This document shows, piece after piece, positions 1 through 8,894 of a DNA stretch of 48,237 nucleotides (the first letter of the stretch is position 1; every line of letters begins with the position of its first letter). A program made the translations under genes and the position numbers. The DNA lies in the NCBI GenBank assembly GCA_017848855.1, contig JAFIHF010000007.1:1-48237 (forward strand), given 5' to 3'. Under the pieces are notes generated by a model. The model was given only the letters and a program-made list of their open reading frames with translations. It was not told where the DNA came from and searched no databases. The DNA comes from Rhodanobacter denitrificans. Lineage in GTDB: Bacteria; Pseudomonadota; Gammaproteobacteria; Xanthomonadales; Rhodanobacteraceae.

Positions 1-19
1 AAGCGACGCCGCGGGGTGT

Positions 20-180
20 CGTTTTCTCTTGGCTACTTCTCTTTGACTCCGGGCATCCTGCCCTACGCCCTTCGGGCCGGCTTCGCCGTTCGCACGCGCT
101 CCTGCGCGTGCGTGGACAAGCAAAAGAGAAGTAGCTCGGGCCGCGGCAGCGGCTCGAAACCGCTTTGTTTCTTGCGACAG
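20..180 (+). repeat. Dispersed imperfect repeat, copy 1
   Basis: The block holds TACTTCTCTTT and about 100 bp later AAAGAGAAGTA, so its ends can pair. Between them are GACTCCGGGCATCCTGCCCT and CTTCGGGCCGGCTTCGCCGT. An inverted, diverged copy lies at 48054-48204. The block can be read as a short open frame, but the same amino acids appear at both places with no start context, so I treat it as non-coding. From about 181 to the first gene at 301 I see only C-rich sequence with a second partial GAAACCGCTCTG motif and no convincing promoter. Confidence 0.75.
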
Positions 181-300
181 CAGCCCGAAACCGCTCTGCC
201 CCTCGCATCAAACCTTGTCTGCCAAAGACAACACCCGTTCCCACTACCGCGAATCTGCGAAAATCCGCCCCCTCGCCCCAGCGAAACACCCCCTCCCCCG

Positions 301-1944
301 ATGCTGCGCCTAACCGACATCAAGCTCCCGCTCGATCACGCGGACGACGCCCTGCCCGCGGCGATCTGCGCGAAGCTCGGCATCCGGCCCGCGGCGTTGC
401 GCGGCTTCACCGTGTTCCGCCGCGGCTACGACGCGCGCAAGCGCGGCGCGATCGCGCTGATCTACACGCTGGACGTGGACGTGGCCGACGAGGCCGCGCT
501 GCTGGCACGCCACGCCGGCGACCGCCACGTGCAGATGACGCCCGACACCCGCTATCACGCGGTGGCGCAGGCGCCGGCAAAACTCGAACACCGTCCGCTG
601 GTGATCGGCTTCGGCCCCTGCGGCCTGTTCGCGGCGCTGATCCTCGCCGAGATGGGTTTCCGCCCGATCGTGCTGGAGCGCGGCAAGGCGGTGCGCGAGC
701 GCACCAAGGACACCTGGGACCTGTGGCGCAAGCGCGAGCTGCATCCCGATTCCAACGTGCAGTTCGGCGAGGGCGGCGCGGGCACGTTCTCGGACGGCAA
801 GCTGCACAGCCAGATCTCCGACCCGCGCCATCACGGCCGCAAGGTGCTCGCCGAGTTCGTCAAGGCCGGCGCGCCGGAGGAGATCCTCTACGTCAGCAAG
901 CCGCACATCGGCACGTTCCGGCTGGTGACGATGGTGGAGAACATGCGCGCCAGCATCGAGCAGCTCGGCGGCGAGATCCGCTTCGGCGCGCGCGTGGACG
1001 ATCTGGTGATCGACACCGATGCGCACGGCGAACGCCATGTGCGCGGCGTGCGGCTGGCCGACGACGGCGAGCTGCGCAGCGACCACGTGGTGCTGGCGCT
1101 GGGCCACAGCGCGCGCGACACTTTCGAGATGCTGCACGCGCGCGGCGTGTACGTGGAGGCGAAGCCGTTCTCGATCGGCTTCCGCATCGAGCACCCGCAA
1201 TCGCTGATCGACCAGGCGCGCTTCGGCCCGCAGGCCGGCCATCCGATCCTCGGCGCGGCGGACTACAAACTCGTGCACCACGGCAAGGACGGCCGCTCGG
1301 TCTACAGCTTCTGCATGTGCCCCGGCGGCACCGTGGTGGCGGCCACCAGCGAACCGGGCCGCGTGGTCACCAACGGCATGAGCCAGTATTCGCGCAACGA
1401 GCGCAACGCGAACGCGGCGATCGTCTGCGGCATCGACCCGCGCGATTTCACACCTTATGGCGAAGGCCCGCTGGCCGGCATCGCGCTGCAGCGGCACTGG
1501 GAATCGCACGCCTACGTGCTCGGCGGCCGCGACTACAGCGCGCCCGCGCAGCGCGTGGGCGACTTCCTTGCCGGGCGCGCGACGAAGGCGCTGGGCGACG
1601 TGCTGCCCTCGTACCAACCCGGCGTGCGCCTCACCGACCTCTCCACCGCGCTGCCCGATTACGCGGTGGCCGCGATCCGCGCCGCGATCCCCGCGTTCGA
1701 GCGCCAGCTGCGCGGCTACGCGCTGCCCGACGCGGTGCTCACCGGCGTGGAAACGCGCACCTCCTCGCCCGTGCGCATCAAGCGCAACGACGGCGACCTG
1801 CAGAGCCTCAACACCCGCGGCCTGTACCCCGCCGGCGAAGGCGCGGGCTACGCGGGTGGCATTCTCTCCGCAGCGGTGGACGGCATCCGCGTAGCGGAAG
1901 CGGTGGCGCTGGCGATCACCGGCGGGCTGGCAATAACGCCGTAG
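301..1944 (+). CDS. NAD(P)/FAD-dependent oxidoreductase (COG2509-like)
   Basis: A 547-residue protein. The N-terminal ~90 residues form a small domain starting MLRLTDIKLPLDH, the usual start of this family. A Rossmann FAD-binding motif (GFGPCG, residues ~103-108) follows, then a family-typical glycine-rich stretch NVQFGEGGAGTFSDGKL near residue 152 and a C-terminal dinucleotide-fold segment (YPAGEGAGYAGG) just before the end. The reading frame is open upstream to base 16, but that part is the dispersed repeat, so I start at ATG 301. Family members are described only as uncharacterised FAD dehydrogenases and the substrate is unknown. The gene stands alone, and its stop codon TAG at 1942-1944 lies inside the left arm of a REP pair, so the final residues may have been set by that insertion. 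Confidence 0.9.
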   Translation: MLRLTDIKLPLDHADDALPAAICAKLGIRPAALRGFTVFRRGYDARKRGAIALIYTLDVDVADEAALLARHAGDRHVQMTPDTRYHAVAQAPAKLEHRPLVIGFGPCGLFAALILAEMGFRPIVLERGKAVRERTKDTWDLWRKRELHPDSNVQFGEGGAGTFSDGKLHSQISDPRHHGRKVLAEFVKAGAPEEILYVSKPHIGTFRLVTMVENMRASIEQLGGEIRFGARVDDLVIDTDAHGERHVRGVRLADDGELRSDHVVLALGHSARDTFEMLHARGVYVEAKPFSIGFRIEHPQSLIDQARFGPQAGHPILGAADYKLVHHGKDGRSVYSFCMCPGGTVVAATSEPGRVVTNGMSQYSRNERNANAAIVCGIDPRDFTPYGEGPLAGIALQRHWESHAYVLGGRDYSAPAQRVGDFLAGRATKALGDVLPSYQPGVRLTDLSTALPDYAVAAIRAAIPAFERQLRGYALPDAVLTGVETRTSSPVRIKRNDGDLQSLNTRGLYPAGEGAGYAGGILSAAVDGIRVAEAVALAITGGLAITP

Positions 1945-2088
1945 GAGCGCACCCTGTGCGCGACAACGAGAAGCGAGTGAAGAGAAGTGAGTAGAGAGAA
2001 AGCATGAGCGGCGACACGCTGCTCCTCTCTCACTTCTCGCTCCTCTTCACTCACTCCTGCCCCATTCGCGCACAGGGTGCGCTCCTAC
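1941..2088. repeat. REP pair (inverted), copy A
   Basis: The left arm begins TAGGAGCGCACCCTGTGCGC and the right arm, ending at 2088, is its reverse complement. The inner parts (AGCGAGTGAAGAGAAGTGAG and its counterpart) are also roughly inverted, so the whole 148 bp can fold into one long hairpin. Related pairs lie at 21560-21708 and 37754-37832. The element sits between the convergent ends of the oxidoreductase and the HAD phosphatase gene, a common place for REP elements. Confidence 0.85.
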
Positions 2089-2099
2089 AGGGCAAAGCC

Positions 2100-2804
2100 T
2101 CAGCGCCACTCCACCCGCGCGGCCACGCGGCCCAGCGCGGCGTCCATCTTCTTGCACAGCTTGGGCGTGCCGTTGACCAGCACCGGCTCGGCGGCCTGCT
2201 TCAGCATGTCCGCGTCGTACATCGAATCGCCGTAGGCGATCTGCCACGCGCTTACGCCGTGCCCGGCCAGCGCCTTGAGCTTGTTCGCGCCGATGTTGTG
2301 GAAGCCGGTGCGCATGCCTGTCCAGCCGGGGTGCAGGCGCGAGGCGAGCAGCTCGATGTCGTCCAGGCCCAGCTGTTCGAGGATGCCGCCGACCAGCGCC
2401 TGTTCGCAGCCGGTGACCACGATCACGCGGTCGCCGGCCTGCTGGTGGCGGCGCAGCGTGCGCAGGGCGTCGCGGTTGAACAGGCGCGAGCGCTGCACCA
2501 GTTCGGCGGCAAAGGCCCGCGCCTGCGCGCGGTAGCGCGGCTCGCCGGTGCCGAACAGCGCGGCATGCACCAGGGTGCGCGCCGCGCGCCGGCGCGAGAA
2601 CGGCAGCTGCAGCAGCAGCCACGGCAGGCAGGGCAGCACCAGCAGCTTGCGCAGCCACGAGCGCGCGTAGCGGCTGCGGATGAAGAGGTAGAACGCGTCG
2701 CCGTGCAGCAGCACGCCGTCGAAGTCGAACAGCACCACGCGCCGCGCCGGCACGTCGTCGCGCGCCGCAACGGGCGGCGCCATGTCCCCGATGTCCATGC
2801 GCAT
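2100..2804 (-). CDS. HAD-family phosphatase (HAD-IB-like)
   Basis: A 234-residue protein with the haloacid-dehalogenase motifs in order. Motif I is DFDGVLL (residues ~24-30), where the first Asp is the expected nucleophile. Motif II is VVTGCEQ, and motif III is GDSMYDADML near residue 190, giving the Mg-binding aspartates. A hydrophobic, basic cap (LLVLPCLPWLLLQLP) follows motif I, as in phosphoserine-phosphatase-like HAD-IB proteins. The substrate cannot be told. The start ATG at 2804 shares one base with the trpC stop (TGATG on the minus strand), which indicates translational coupling and membership of the trp operon. A role in the pathway itself is only suggested by that position. Confidence 0.88.
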   Translation of the reverse strand: MRMDIGDMAPPVAARDDVPARRVVLFDFDGVLLHGDAFYLFIRSRYARSWLRKLLVLPCLPWLLLQLPFSRRRAARTLVHAALFGTGEPRYRAQARAFAAELVQRSRLFNRDALRTLRRHQQAGDRVIVVTGCEQALVGGILEQLGLDDIELLASRLHPGWTGMRTGFHNIGANKLKALAGHGVSAWQIAYGDSMYDADMLKQAAEPVLVNGTPKLCKKMDAALGRVAARVEWR

Positions 2805-3598
2805 CACTTCGTGCCGAACAACCGCTTCAGTTCGCTGCCCGGGTCCTCGGCACGCATGAACGCCTCGCCGACCAGGAACGCGTTGATGCCGCCCGCGCGC
2901 AGCCGCGCCACGTCCTCGGGCGTGCGGATGCCGGATTCGGCGACCAGGATGCGGTCGTATTCCATCCGCTCCTGCAGCGCCAGCGAGGTTTCCAGCGAGG
3001 TCTCGAAGTTGCGCAGGTTGCGGTTGTTGACGCCGATCAGCGGCACCGGCAGCGCCAGCGCGCGCTCCAGCTCCTCCTCGTCGTGCACTTCGCACAGCAC
3101 GTCGAGGTCCAGCTCGGCCGCCTGCAGCGAAAGCTGCAGCAGCACGTCGTCGTCCAGCGCGGCCACGATCAGCAGCACGCAGTCGGCGCCGATCGCGCGC
3201 GCCTCGTGCACCTGGTAGCTGTCGATGATGAAGTCCTTGCGCAACACCGGCAGCGCGCAGGCGTCGCGCGCCTGGCGCAGGAAATCCTCGCTGCCCTGGA
3301 AGAAGTCGCTGTCGGTGAGCACCGAGAGGCAGGCCGCGCCGGCCTTCGCGTAGCTCCTGGCGATCGCCGCCGGGTCGAAGTCGGCGCGGATCACGCCCTT
3401 GCTCGGGCTGGCCTTCTTCACCTCGGCGATCACCGCGGGCTTGCCGGCGTTGATCTTCGCCTCGATCGCCGCGGCGAAACCGCGCGTCTCGGGCAGGTCG
3501 GGGATGCGCGCCGCCAGTTCGGCCAACGGCAGCCGCGACTGGCGTTCGGCCACTTCTTCCGCCTTGCGGGCGAGGATGCGGTTGAGGATGTCGGTCAT
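2804..3598 (-). CDS. trpC: Indole-3-glycerol phosphate synthase
   Basis: 264 residues, a single (beta/alpha)8 barrel and the usual length of stand-alone TrpC. It closes the ring of carboxyphenylamino-deoxyribulose phosphate to give indole-3-glycerol phosphate in tryptophan synthesis. Typical segments are visible: [13 protein letters not shown] at the N-terminus, [15 protein letters not shown] (residues ~54-68, catalytic Lys of the EVKKASPS motif), LRKDFIID, and [12 protein letters not shown] near the C-terminus. It is not fused to trpF, unlike in enteric bacteria. It lies 66 bp after trpD in the same direction, and its stop overlaps the start of the following HAD gene. Confidence 0.97.
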   Translation of the reverse strand: MTDILNRILARKAEEVAERQSRLPLAELAARIPDLPETRGFAAAIEAKINAGKPAVIAEVKKASPSKGVIRADFDPAAIARSYAKAGAACLSVLTDSDFFQGSEDFLRQARDACALPVLRKDFIIDSYQVHEARAIGADCVLLIVAALDDDVLLQLSLQAAELDLDVLCEVHDEEELERALALPVPLIGVNNRNLRNFETSLETSLALQERMEYDRILVAESGIRTPEDVARLRAGGINAFLVGEAFMRAEDPGSELKRLFGTK

Positions 3599-3664
3599 GG
3601 GCGTGGGGTCGGGGCTGGGGCCGGGGCATCGTGACGGCGCAAATGTCGCCGCGCCGTCAAGCTA

Positions 3665-4720
3665 TCACAGCCCGCCGGCCAGCCGTTTCGTCGCCGCCAC
3701 GAAGGCCTGCATTTTCGCACGGGCCGCGCCGCTGGCAATCGCCGCGCGCGCCAGCGCGATGCCGGCCTGGATCGAGTCGGCCACGTTCGCCGCGTACAGC
3801 GCGGCGCCCGCATTGAGGCAGACGATGTCGTGCGGCACGCCGTACTCGCCGGCCAGCACCTGCTCCAGCATCGCCTTCGACTCGGCCACGTCGGCCACGC
3901 GCAGGTTGCGGCTGGAGGCCATCGCGAGGCCGAAATCCTCCGGCTCGATCTCGTACTCGCGCACCACGCCGTCGCGCAGTTCGCCGACCAGGGTGGCGGC
4001 GCCCAGCGAGATCTCGTCCATGCCGTCGCGGCCCCATACCACCAGCGCGCGCGTGGCGCCGAGCTGCTGCAGCACGCGCACCTGGATGCCCACGAGGTCG
4101 GGGTGGAACACGCCCATCAGGATGTTCGGCGCGCCGGCCGGGTTGGTCAGCGGCCCGAGGATGTTGAACAGCGTGCGCACGCCCATTTCCTTGCGCACCG
4201 GCGCCACCACCTTCATCGCCGGATGATGGTTCGGCGCGTACATGAAACCGATGCCGGTTTCGTCGAGGCACGCGGCCACCTGCGCAGGTGCGAGGTCGAT
4301 GCGCGCGCCCAGCGCCTCCAGCACGTCGGCACTGCCGGATTTGGACGACACGCTGCGCCCGCCGTGCTTGGCGATGCGCGCGCCCGCCGCCGCAGCCACG
4401 AACATCGAGGCGGTGGAGATGTTGAAGCTGCTGGCGCCGTCGCCGCCGGTGCCGACGATGTCGAGCAGATGCGTGGCGTCGCCCGCCACCGGCACCTTCT
4501 GCGCCAGCTCGCGCATCACCCGCGCCGCGCCGGTGATCTCGCCCACGGTTTCCTTCTTCACGCGCAGGCCGGTGATGATCGCCGCGGTCATCAGCGGGCT
4601 CACTTCGCCGGCCATGATCTGGCGCATCAGCGCGATCATCTCGTCGTGGAAGATCTCGCGGTGCTCGATCGTGCGCTGCAGGGCCTCCTGCGGCGTGATG
4701 GTGATCGCGCGCGCGCTCAT
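3665..4720 (-). CDS. trpD: Anthranilate phosphoribosyltransferase
   Basis: 351 residues. It transfers phosphoribosyl from PRPP to anthranilate. The PRPP-binding [14 protein letters not shown] segment (residues ~88-101), [21 protein letters not shown] (the anthranilate/PRPP region) and the HHPAMK / [17 protein letters not shown] region are all present, so the enzyme looks intact. The start ATG 4720 overlaps the trpG stop in an ATGA arrangement, so the two are coupled but separate proteins. An open frame joining them on paper is out of frame with trpG. The length is normal for the stand-alone bacterial enzyme. Confidence 0.97.
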   Translation of the reverse strand: MSARAITITPQEALQRTIEHREIFHDEMIALMRQIMAGEVSPLMTAAIITGLRVKKETVGEITGAARVMRELAQKVPVAGDATHLLDIVGTGGDGASSFNISTASMFVAAAAGARIAKHGGRSVSSKSGSADVLEALGARIDLAPAQVAACLDETGIGFMYAPNHHPAMKVVAPVRKEMGVRTLFNILGPLTNPAGAPNILMGVFHPDLVGIQVRVLQQLGATRALVVWGRDGMDEISLGAATLVGELRDGVVREYEIEPEDFGLAMASSRNLRVADVAESKAMLEQVLAGEYGVPHDIVCLNAGAALYAANVADSIQAGIALARAAIASGAARAKMQAFVAATKRLAGGL

Positions 4721-5316
4721 GCCGCCAGCTTCCGCCGCGGCAGGCCGAGGAAGTTCGCCAGCATGGCGTGGCCGTGCTGGGTGAGGATGGATTCGGGGTG
4801 GAACTGCACGCCCTCGACCGGCAGCGTCTTGTGGCGCAGGCCCATGATCTCGTCGAGGCTGCCGTCCGCGTGCTCCGTCCACGCGGTCACTTCGAGGCAA
4901 TCCGGCAGCGAGCTTTGTTCCACCACCAGCGAGTGGTAGCGCGTGGCCTCGAACGGATCGGGCAGGCCCGCGAACACGCCCTCGCCGCGATGGCGCACCG
5001 GCGAGGTCTTGCCGTGCATGATCTGCTTGGCGCGGATCACCTTGCCGCCGAACGCCTGGCCGATCGCCTGGTGGCCGAGGCAAACGCCGAAGATCGGCAC
5101 CTCGCCCGCCAACTCGCGCAGCACGGCCAGCGACACGCCCGCATCGTCCGGCGTGCCCGGCCCCGGCGAGATCATGATGTGCGCGGGTTTCAGCGCGCGG
5201 ATGCCCGCCACGTCCAGCGCGTCGTTGCGCACCACCTTCACCTCCTGTCCCAGCTCGCCCAGGTACTGCACGAGGTTGAAGGTGAAGCTGTCGTAGTTGT
5301 CGATCATCAGCAGCAT
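4717..5316 (-). CDS. trpG: Anthranilate synthase glutamine amidotransferase subunit
   Basis: 199 residues, a class I glutamine amidotransferase that supplies ammonia to TrpE. The start [14 protein letters not shown] is typical, so I begin at ATG 5316 rather than at an upstream in-frame ATG at 5376. The oxyanion-loop motif [11 protein letters not shown], the nucleophile Cys79 in GVCLGHQ and the His-Glu pair in FHPES are present. The first gene of trpG-trpD-trpC-HAD, it is about 20.5 kb from trpE. In pathways of this kind the same subunit can also serve PabB, which cannot be decided here. Confidence 0.96.
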   Translation of the reverse strand: MLLMIDNYDSFTFNLVQYLGELGQEVKVVRNDALDVAGIRALKPAHIMISPGPGTPDDAGVSLAVLRELAGEVPIFGVCLGHQAIGQAFGGKVIRAKQIMHGKTSPVRHRGEGVFAGLPDPFEATRYHSLVVEQSSLPDCLEVTAWTEHADGSLDEIMGLRHKTLPVEGVQFHPESILTQHGHAMLANFLGLPRRKLAA

Positions 5317-5361
5317 GGCGGGCCTGCAGGCAGGCGGCGCAACCGGCGCCGCGAGCCTCGC

Positions 5362-5367
5362 AGTATA
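5362..5367 (-). promoter_or_regulatory. Possible -10 element of the trpGDC operon
   Basis: TATACT on the minus strand lies 46 nt upstream of the trpG start, in a short AT-rich patch of an otherwise GC-rich gap. No good -35 hexamer is found at the right distance, so this is only a candidate. Confidence 0.35.
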
Positions 5368-5410
5368 GCCGGCCAAATGCCCGCGCCCGCCACGCGATAT
5401 TCCACAAGCG

Positions 5411-6673
5411 CTACGGTTCGCCGGCCGCCTCCGGCGCGCTCGCCGCGTCGCGCCGCGACTGCCGCGCCACCACGCTGGCCACGGTGAGGTCGGCGGTGAC
5501 GTTGCCCAGCGTGGCGAACACGTCGGGCAGGGTGTCCACCGCGAGCATCAGGCCCAGCGGCGCCACCGGCACGCCCATCGCCTGCGCCACCGGCAGGTTC
5601 GTCGCCATGAAGGTGACCTGGCCGGGCAGGCCCACCGAGCCGAGGCTGATCACCACCGCCAGCGCCGCGCCGGCGGCGAGCGGCGCCGGCCCCAGCGGGA
5701 TGCCGCTGGCCCAGGCGATGAAGCAGGCGGAGGCGATGTACTGCACCGGGCTGGTGAGCCGGCACAGCGACACCGCCATCGGCAGTACCAGCGCGTTGAC
5801 CTGCGGCGGATAGCCCAGCCGCCGCTCCGCGCTTTCCAGCATCGCCGGCAGCGAGGCCAACGAGGACTGCGTGCTGGCCGCCACCGCCTGCGCCGGCGCC
5901 AGTGCGGCCACGAAGCGGCGCAGCCGCTCGCCGCCCCACAGCACCGCCACCGGCAGCATCAGCGCGGTGACCGCGAGGTACAGCAGGATCTCGGTCAGCA
6001 CGTACACGCCCAGCGCGCGCACCATGCCCAGGCCGGCGCGCGCGCAGACGGCGAGGATCAGCGCGAACACGCCCAGCGGTGCCAGCCACAGCACCCAGCG
6101 CACGATCGCGATCATCGCGTCGGCGATCGCCTGGAAGAACTCCACCAGCAGCGCGCGCCGCGACGGCTGCAGCCGGGTCAGCGCGAAGCCGAGGCACAGC
6201 GCGAACACCACCAGCGGCAGCATCGCGCTCTGCGCCGCCGCCATCAGCGCGTTGCTGGGCACGATGCCGGCGAACCAGTCGGCCCAGCCCGGCGCGGCGG
6301 TGGCCGGCACCTGCGCGCCCGGCCCGTTCAGCGCCGCGCCCAGCGCGGGATCGTGCGGGAACAGCGCCAGCAGCGGCGGCGCCAGCAGCGCGGCGACGGC
6401 CGCGCCGAGCATGAGCAGCACGATGATGACGACCAGCGTGCGCCGCGCGATGCGCCCGGAAGCCGCCGCGTCGCTGGCGCTGTTCACGCCCACTACCACC
6501 AGCGCCAGCACCAGCGGCACCACGGTCATCTGCAGTGCGTTGAGCCAGAGGCGGCCGATCGGCTGGGCCACGTCCGCCGCATGCGCGGCCCAGTCAGGTG
6601 CCCAGGCGGCCAGCGCCAGCCCCGCCAGCGCGCCGGCGGCCAGGCCCAGCAGCACGCGGCTGGTGGCGCTCAT
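5411..6673 (-). CDS. Dicarboxylate/amino acid:cation symporter (DAACS family)
   Basis: 420 residues with about eight hydrophobic helices and two re-entrant regions typical of the GltP/DctA family. Segments that place it there are [11 protein letters not shown] (the serine-rich hairpin 1), [17 protein letters not shown] and [27 protein letters not shown] (the substrate/Na site with the TLPDVF and NVTAD residues). The canonical NMDGT motif of glutamate carriers is not present; the equivalent stretch reads [13 protein letters not shown], so the ion coupling or substrate may differ. The start ATG 6673 overlaps the stop of the L,D-transpeptidase-like gene (ATGA), so it is the last gene of a minus-strand unit. 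Import of glutamate or a related product of murein peptide breakdown would fit, but is inference. Confidence 0.88.
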   Translation of the reverse strand: MSATSRVLLGLAAGALAGLALAAWAPDWAAHAADVAQPIGRLWLNALQMTVVPLVLALVVVGVNSASDAAASGRIARRTLVVIIVLLMLGAAVAALLAPPLLALFPHDPALGAALNGPGAQVPATAAPGWADWFAGIVPSNALMAAAQSAMLPLVVFALCLGFALTRLQPSRRALLVEFFQAIADAMIAIVRWVLWLAPLGVFALILAVCARAGLGMVRALGVYVLTEILLYLAVTALMLPVAVLWGGERLRRFVAALAPAQAVAASTQSSLASLPAMLESAERRLGYPPQVNALVLPMAVSLCRLTSPVQYIASACFIAWASGIPLGPAPLAAGAALAVVISLGSVGLPGQVTFMATNLPVAQAMGVPVAPLGLMLAVDTLPDVFATLGNVTADLTVASVVARQSRRDAASAPEAAGEP

Positions 6674-7440
6674 CGGCCGCCCTGCACGGCCGGCAAGTGC
6701 CAGGTGTTGTGCAGGCGCGCGTACTCGTCCTGCGGCAGCAGCACGAACACCGGGTGCGCCTGCGGCTTCAGCCAGGCCAGCAGGCGCTGCATGACGGCAG
6801 GCGTCATCGCGGTGCAGCCGGTGGTGCCGGTGGTCGGCGACGCCCACAGGTGGGCGAAGATGCAGCTGCCGCCGTGCGCCACGCCGTCCGGGTTGTGCTC
6901 GATCACGAAGCCGAGCCGGTAGGCCTGGTCGCCATGCACGTGCAGGTCGCGCCGCATCGGCTCGCTGGAACCCGCGAGCGCCGCCGCGCCGACCTTGGCC
7001 GTATCGGCGATGCGGTTGTACAGCGGCGTACCGCTGACATCCATGCACCAGTCGGTGGCGGTGAGCGCACGGTAGGGCATCGCCGTGTCCGCATGCGCGG
7101 CGTAGCCGAACGCTTCGCCGATGCGGAACACGCCGGCCGGGCTGCGGCCGTCGCCTTCGCGCTTCTGCGGGCCGTCGTGCTGCGGCGGACTGAGGCCGAT
7201 GCCCCAAGCCGCGCCGCCGTGGCCGATCACCACCGGCTGCGCCGTGCCCACTTCGTGCCACGCGTCGCCGTGCTCGCGTTGGTAAGTGCGCAGCGTGCCT
7301 TCGATCGTGTTCCAGTCGGGCACGGTGACCAGCACCATCTGGTTGGCATTGGACCAGGCGGCGGAGGGGTCGTTGGCGGCGATGGCGCTGCCTGCGAGGG
7401 CCAGGCCGGCGGTCAACAGGATCGTGAGGCGGTTACGCAT
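6670..7440 (-). CDS. L,D-transpeptidase-fold (YkuD-like) exported protein
   Basis: 256 residues from ATG 7440 (an in-frame ATG at 7458 is possible). The N-terminus MRNRLTILLTAGLALAGSA is a signal peptide, so it acts outside the cytoplasm. The catalytic region is CIFAHLWASPTTGTTGCTAM with Cys209 as the expected nucleophile in a TTGCTAM version of the usual SHGC motif, and an upstream GIGLSPP / GDGRSPAGVFRIGEAFG stretch is typical of COG3786 proteins. Such proteins form or cleave bonds at the meso-DAP of peptidoglycan stem peptides; whether this one is a transpeptidase or a carboxypeptidase cannot be seen. It is coupled to the symporter downstream and separated from rpiR by a repeat-filled 326-bp gap. 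Confidence 0.87.
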   Translation of the reverse strand: MRNRLTILLTAGLALAGSAIAANDPSAAWSNANQMVLVTVPDWNTIEGTLRTYQREHGDAWHEVGTAQPVVIGHGGAAWGIGLSPPQHDGPQKREGDGRSPAGVFRIGEAFGYAAHADTAMPYRALTATDWCMDVSGTPLYNRIADTAKVGAAALAGSSEPMRRDLHVHGDQAYRLGFVIEHNPDGVAHGGSCIFAHLWASPTTGTTGCTAMTPAVMQRLLAWLKPQAHPVFVLLPQDEYARLHNTWHLPAVQGGR

Positions 7441-7766
7441 GGCGATGGAAACCTCCAACGAAGGAATCCCTCTCCCTTCGGACGCGGGGAAGGGCCATGG
7501 ATGGCCCTGCTTTGAGGAGCGAGGAAGAGGGTGCCGACCTGCAGGTGCGGATGCGCCTGCGGAACAGCGAAGCTAGCCCCGGCTGGGGTGAGCGCCATGG
7601 AAGGCGCGAATCCAGGCGGGTGAGGGTTCGGGCGAAGATGAGCGCCGAGGCAAATCCGAACCCTCACCCCAACCCCTCTCCCGGAGGGAGAGGGGCTCAA
7701 GGGCGCCGCCAGCCCGGAGGGAGAGGGGCCAAGTGGCGCGGCGCGGATGGACGTCCGGACGGCCAT
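7441..7766. other. Gap of 326 bp filled with palindromic repeats
   Basis: No coding sequence is supported here. The gap lies between the RpiR regulator and the L,D-transpeptidase-like gene. It contains small palindromes such as GGGCCATGGATGGCCC near 7492, GGACGTCC near 7750 and the larger element at 7618-7701. Any promoter for the downstream pair would have to lie close to 7441-7500, but none is convincing. Confidence 0.6.
7618..7701. repeat. Dispersed double-hairpin repeat, copy A
   Basis: GGGTGAGGGTTCGG is followed after a spacer by CCGAACCCTCACCC, and then CCCCTCTCCC pairs with GGGAGAGGGG, ending GCTCAAG. The same order and spacing recur at 22484-22567, and a shortened relative is at 19940-19976. 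A further GGAGGGAGAGGGGCC follows directly at about 7715. Confidence 0.8.
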
Positions 7767-8624
7767 TCACGGCTCCAGCATCTGCTGGATGCGGTCCAGG
7801 TTGGCGACCAGCTGCGCGTGGCGCGCGTCGTCGCCTTCGCACAGGCGCACGAAGATCACGTCCAGCAGGTGCTGCAACGCGGACTGGTAGAGCAGCGACT
7901 GGATGTACGGGCGTTCGTCGTGCGCCGACACCAGCAGCGCCACGTCCGCCAGCGTGCGCAGCGGGTTGGCGGTGTGCCGGGTCACGCTGATCACCTGCCC
8001 GCGCCGCTCGCGGAAGTAGCGGCTGATCTTGCACAGCGCCGGATGGTTGCCGTGCTCGGAGAACACCACCAGCACGTCGCCGGGGCCGGCGGCGGAAACG
8101 TTCGCGGTCATCCGTGCGGTGTCGAAGTTGTGCACGGTGAGGATGCCCAGCAGCGACAGCTTCAGCGCGAGGCCGCGCGCGTGGATGTCGTCCTCGCCGA
8201 GGCCGATGATGAACACCTTGCCGCTGCGCCCGGCGGTGCCAATCGCCGCGGCCACCGCGGCCAGCGTCTGCGGCGGGTTGATCAGCCGGGTCGCCTCCTC
8301 CGCCTCGGACTTGCGCCGCCACAGGCTGCCGGCCAGTGCGTCGTCGGTCTCGCCGCCGACCTGCGCGGCGGCGGCCTCGTCGTCGCCGTTGTCGGCGCGG
8401 GCGATCGCCTCGCCCACCGAGTACTTGAGGTCGGGGTAGCCCTTGAAACCGAGCTTCTGGGTGAACTTGACCACGCTGGACTGGCTGATGCCCAGCGCGT
8501 TGGCGAGCTGCTGCGAGGAGTAGTCGCGCAGCAGCTGCGCGTTGTCCAGGATGAAGTCGGCGATGCGGCGCTCCACTGCCGACATCTGGTCGCGCTCGGA
8601 GCGGATTTTCACCAGGGGCGACAT
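7767..8624 (-). CDS. MurR/RpiR-family transcriptional regulator
   Basis: 285 residues. The N-terminal ~77 residues form an HTH_6 domain (MSAVERRIADFILDN ... ANALGISQSSVVKFTQKLGFKGYPDLK), and the middle to C-terminal part is a SIS sugar-phosphate-binding domain (GRSGKVFIIGLGEDD, DVLVVFSEHGNHPAL). Members sense phosphosugars; MurR of E. coli responds to MurNAc-6-phosphate. The ligand here is unknown, but its place among murein-processing genes makes a peptidoglycan-derived signal plausible. A 262-bp element with terminal inverted repeats lies directly upstream, and its end supplies the AACAGG ribosome-site-like sequence 7 nt before the ATG. It may be co-transcribed with the epimerase. Confidence 0.93.
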   Translation of the reverse strand: MSPLVKIRSERDQMSAVERRIADFILDNAQLLRDYSSQQLANALGISQSSVVKFTQKLGFKGYPDLKYSVGEAIARADNGDDEAAAAQVGGETDDALAGSLWRRKSEAEEATRLINPPQTLAAVAAAIGTAGRSGKVFIIGLGEDDIHARGLALKLSLLGILTVHNFDTARMTANVSAAGPGDVLVVFSEHGNHPALCKISRYFRERRGQVISVTRHTANPLRTLADVALLVSAHDERPYIQSLLYQSALQHLLDVIFVRLCEGDDARHAQLVANLDRIQQMLEP

Positions 8625-8630
8625 GGCAGA

Positions 8631-8892
8631 GCCTGTTTATGATCTCCGCATGGCCCGCGCCGGGAGCTGTTTGCGCGCAGACCAAGGAAGAAGGAGGGAG
8701 TGGACGTCCGTCCACGACCGAGTGATGACGCAGGGATGTGGGCAAACAGCCCCGGCCCTGCGGGTTGTCTTGCCGTGGCCGCCATGCGGCAGCGCGCGGC
8801 TTGACCTGCCAGCCAGGCAGGCGCTGCGCCACGCGCCACCACCTGACGACCACGGCAAGGCAACGCGGGCCATGTGGGGATCATAAACAGGC
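8631..8892. repeat. 262-bp element with ~29-bp terminal inverted repeats (MITE-like)
   Basis: The left end reads GCCTGTTTATGATCTCCGCA and then TGGCCCGCG. The right end is its inverted copy with two differences (GATCCCC and ACATGG). Inside are further nested palindromes: CTGTTTGCGCGCAG with GCAAACAGCCCC, GTGGACGTCCGTCCAC, and TGTCTTGCCGTGGCC with CCACGGCAAGGCAACG. It exactly fills the gap between the epimerase stop (8895) and the regulator start (8624). No transposase gene and no clear target duplication are seen, so it is either a non-autonomous element or a compound REP structure. Confidence 0.7.
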
Positions 8893-8894
8893 CC

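Noticed and set aside
63-323. A small minus-strand gene at the left edge
   Set aside because: It covers the dispersed repeat and the oxidoreductase start, with no ribosome site or recognisable sequence.
3665-5407. A possible TrpG-TrpD fusion protein
   Set aside because: The continuous frame is in phase with trpD only; trpG is read in another frame and ends with an ATGA overlap, so they are two proteins.
7441-7766. CRISPR-like direct repeats
   Set aside because: The repeated units are inverted, irregularly spaced and few. No array or cas gene is present anywhere in the window.
8631-8892. Insertion sequence with transposase
   Set aside because: 262 bp is too short to encode a transposase and no frame resembles one; it is listed as a non-autonomous repeat only.
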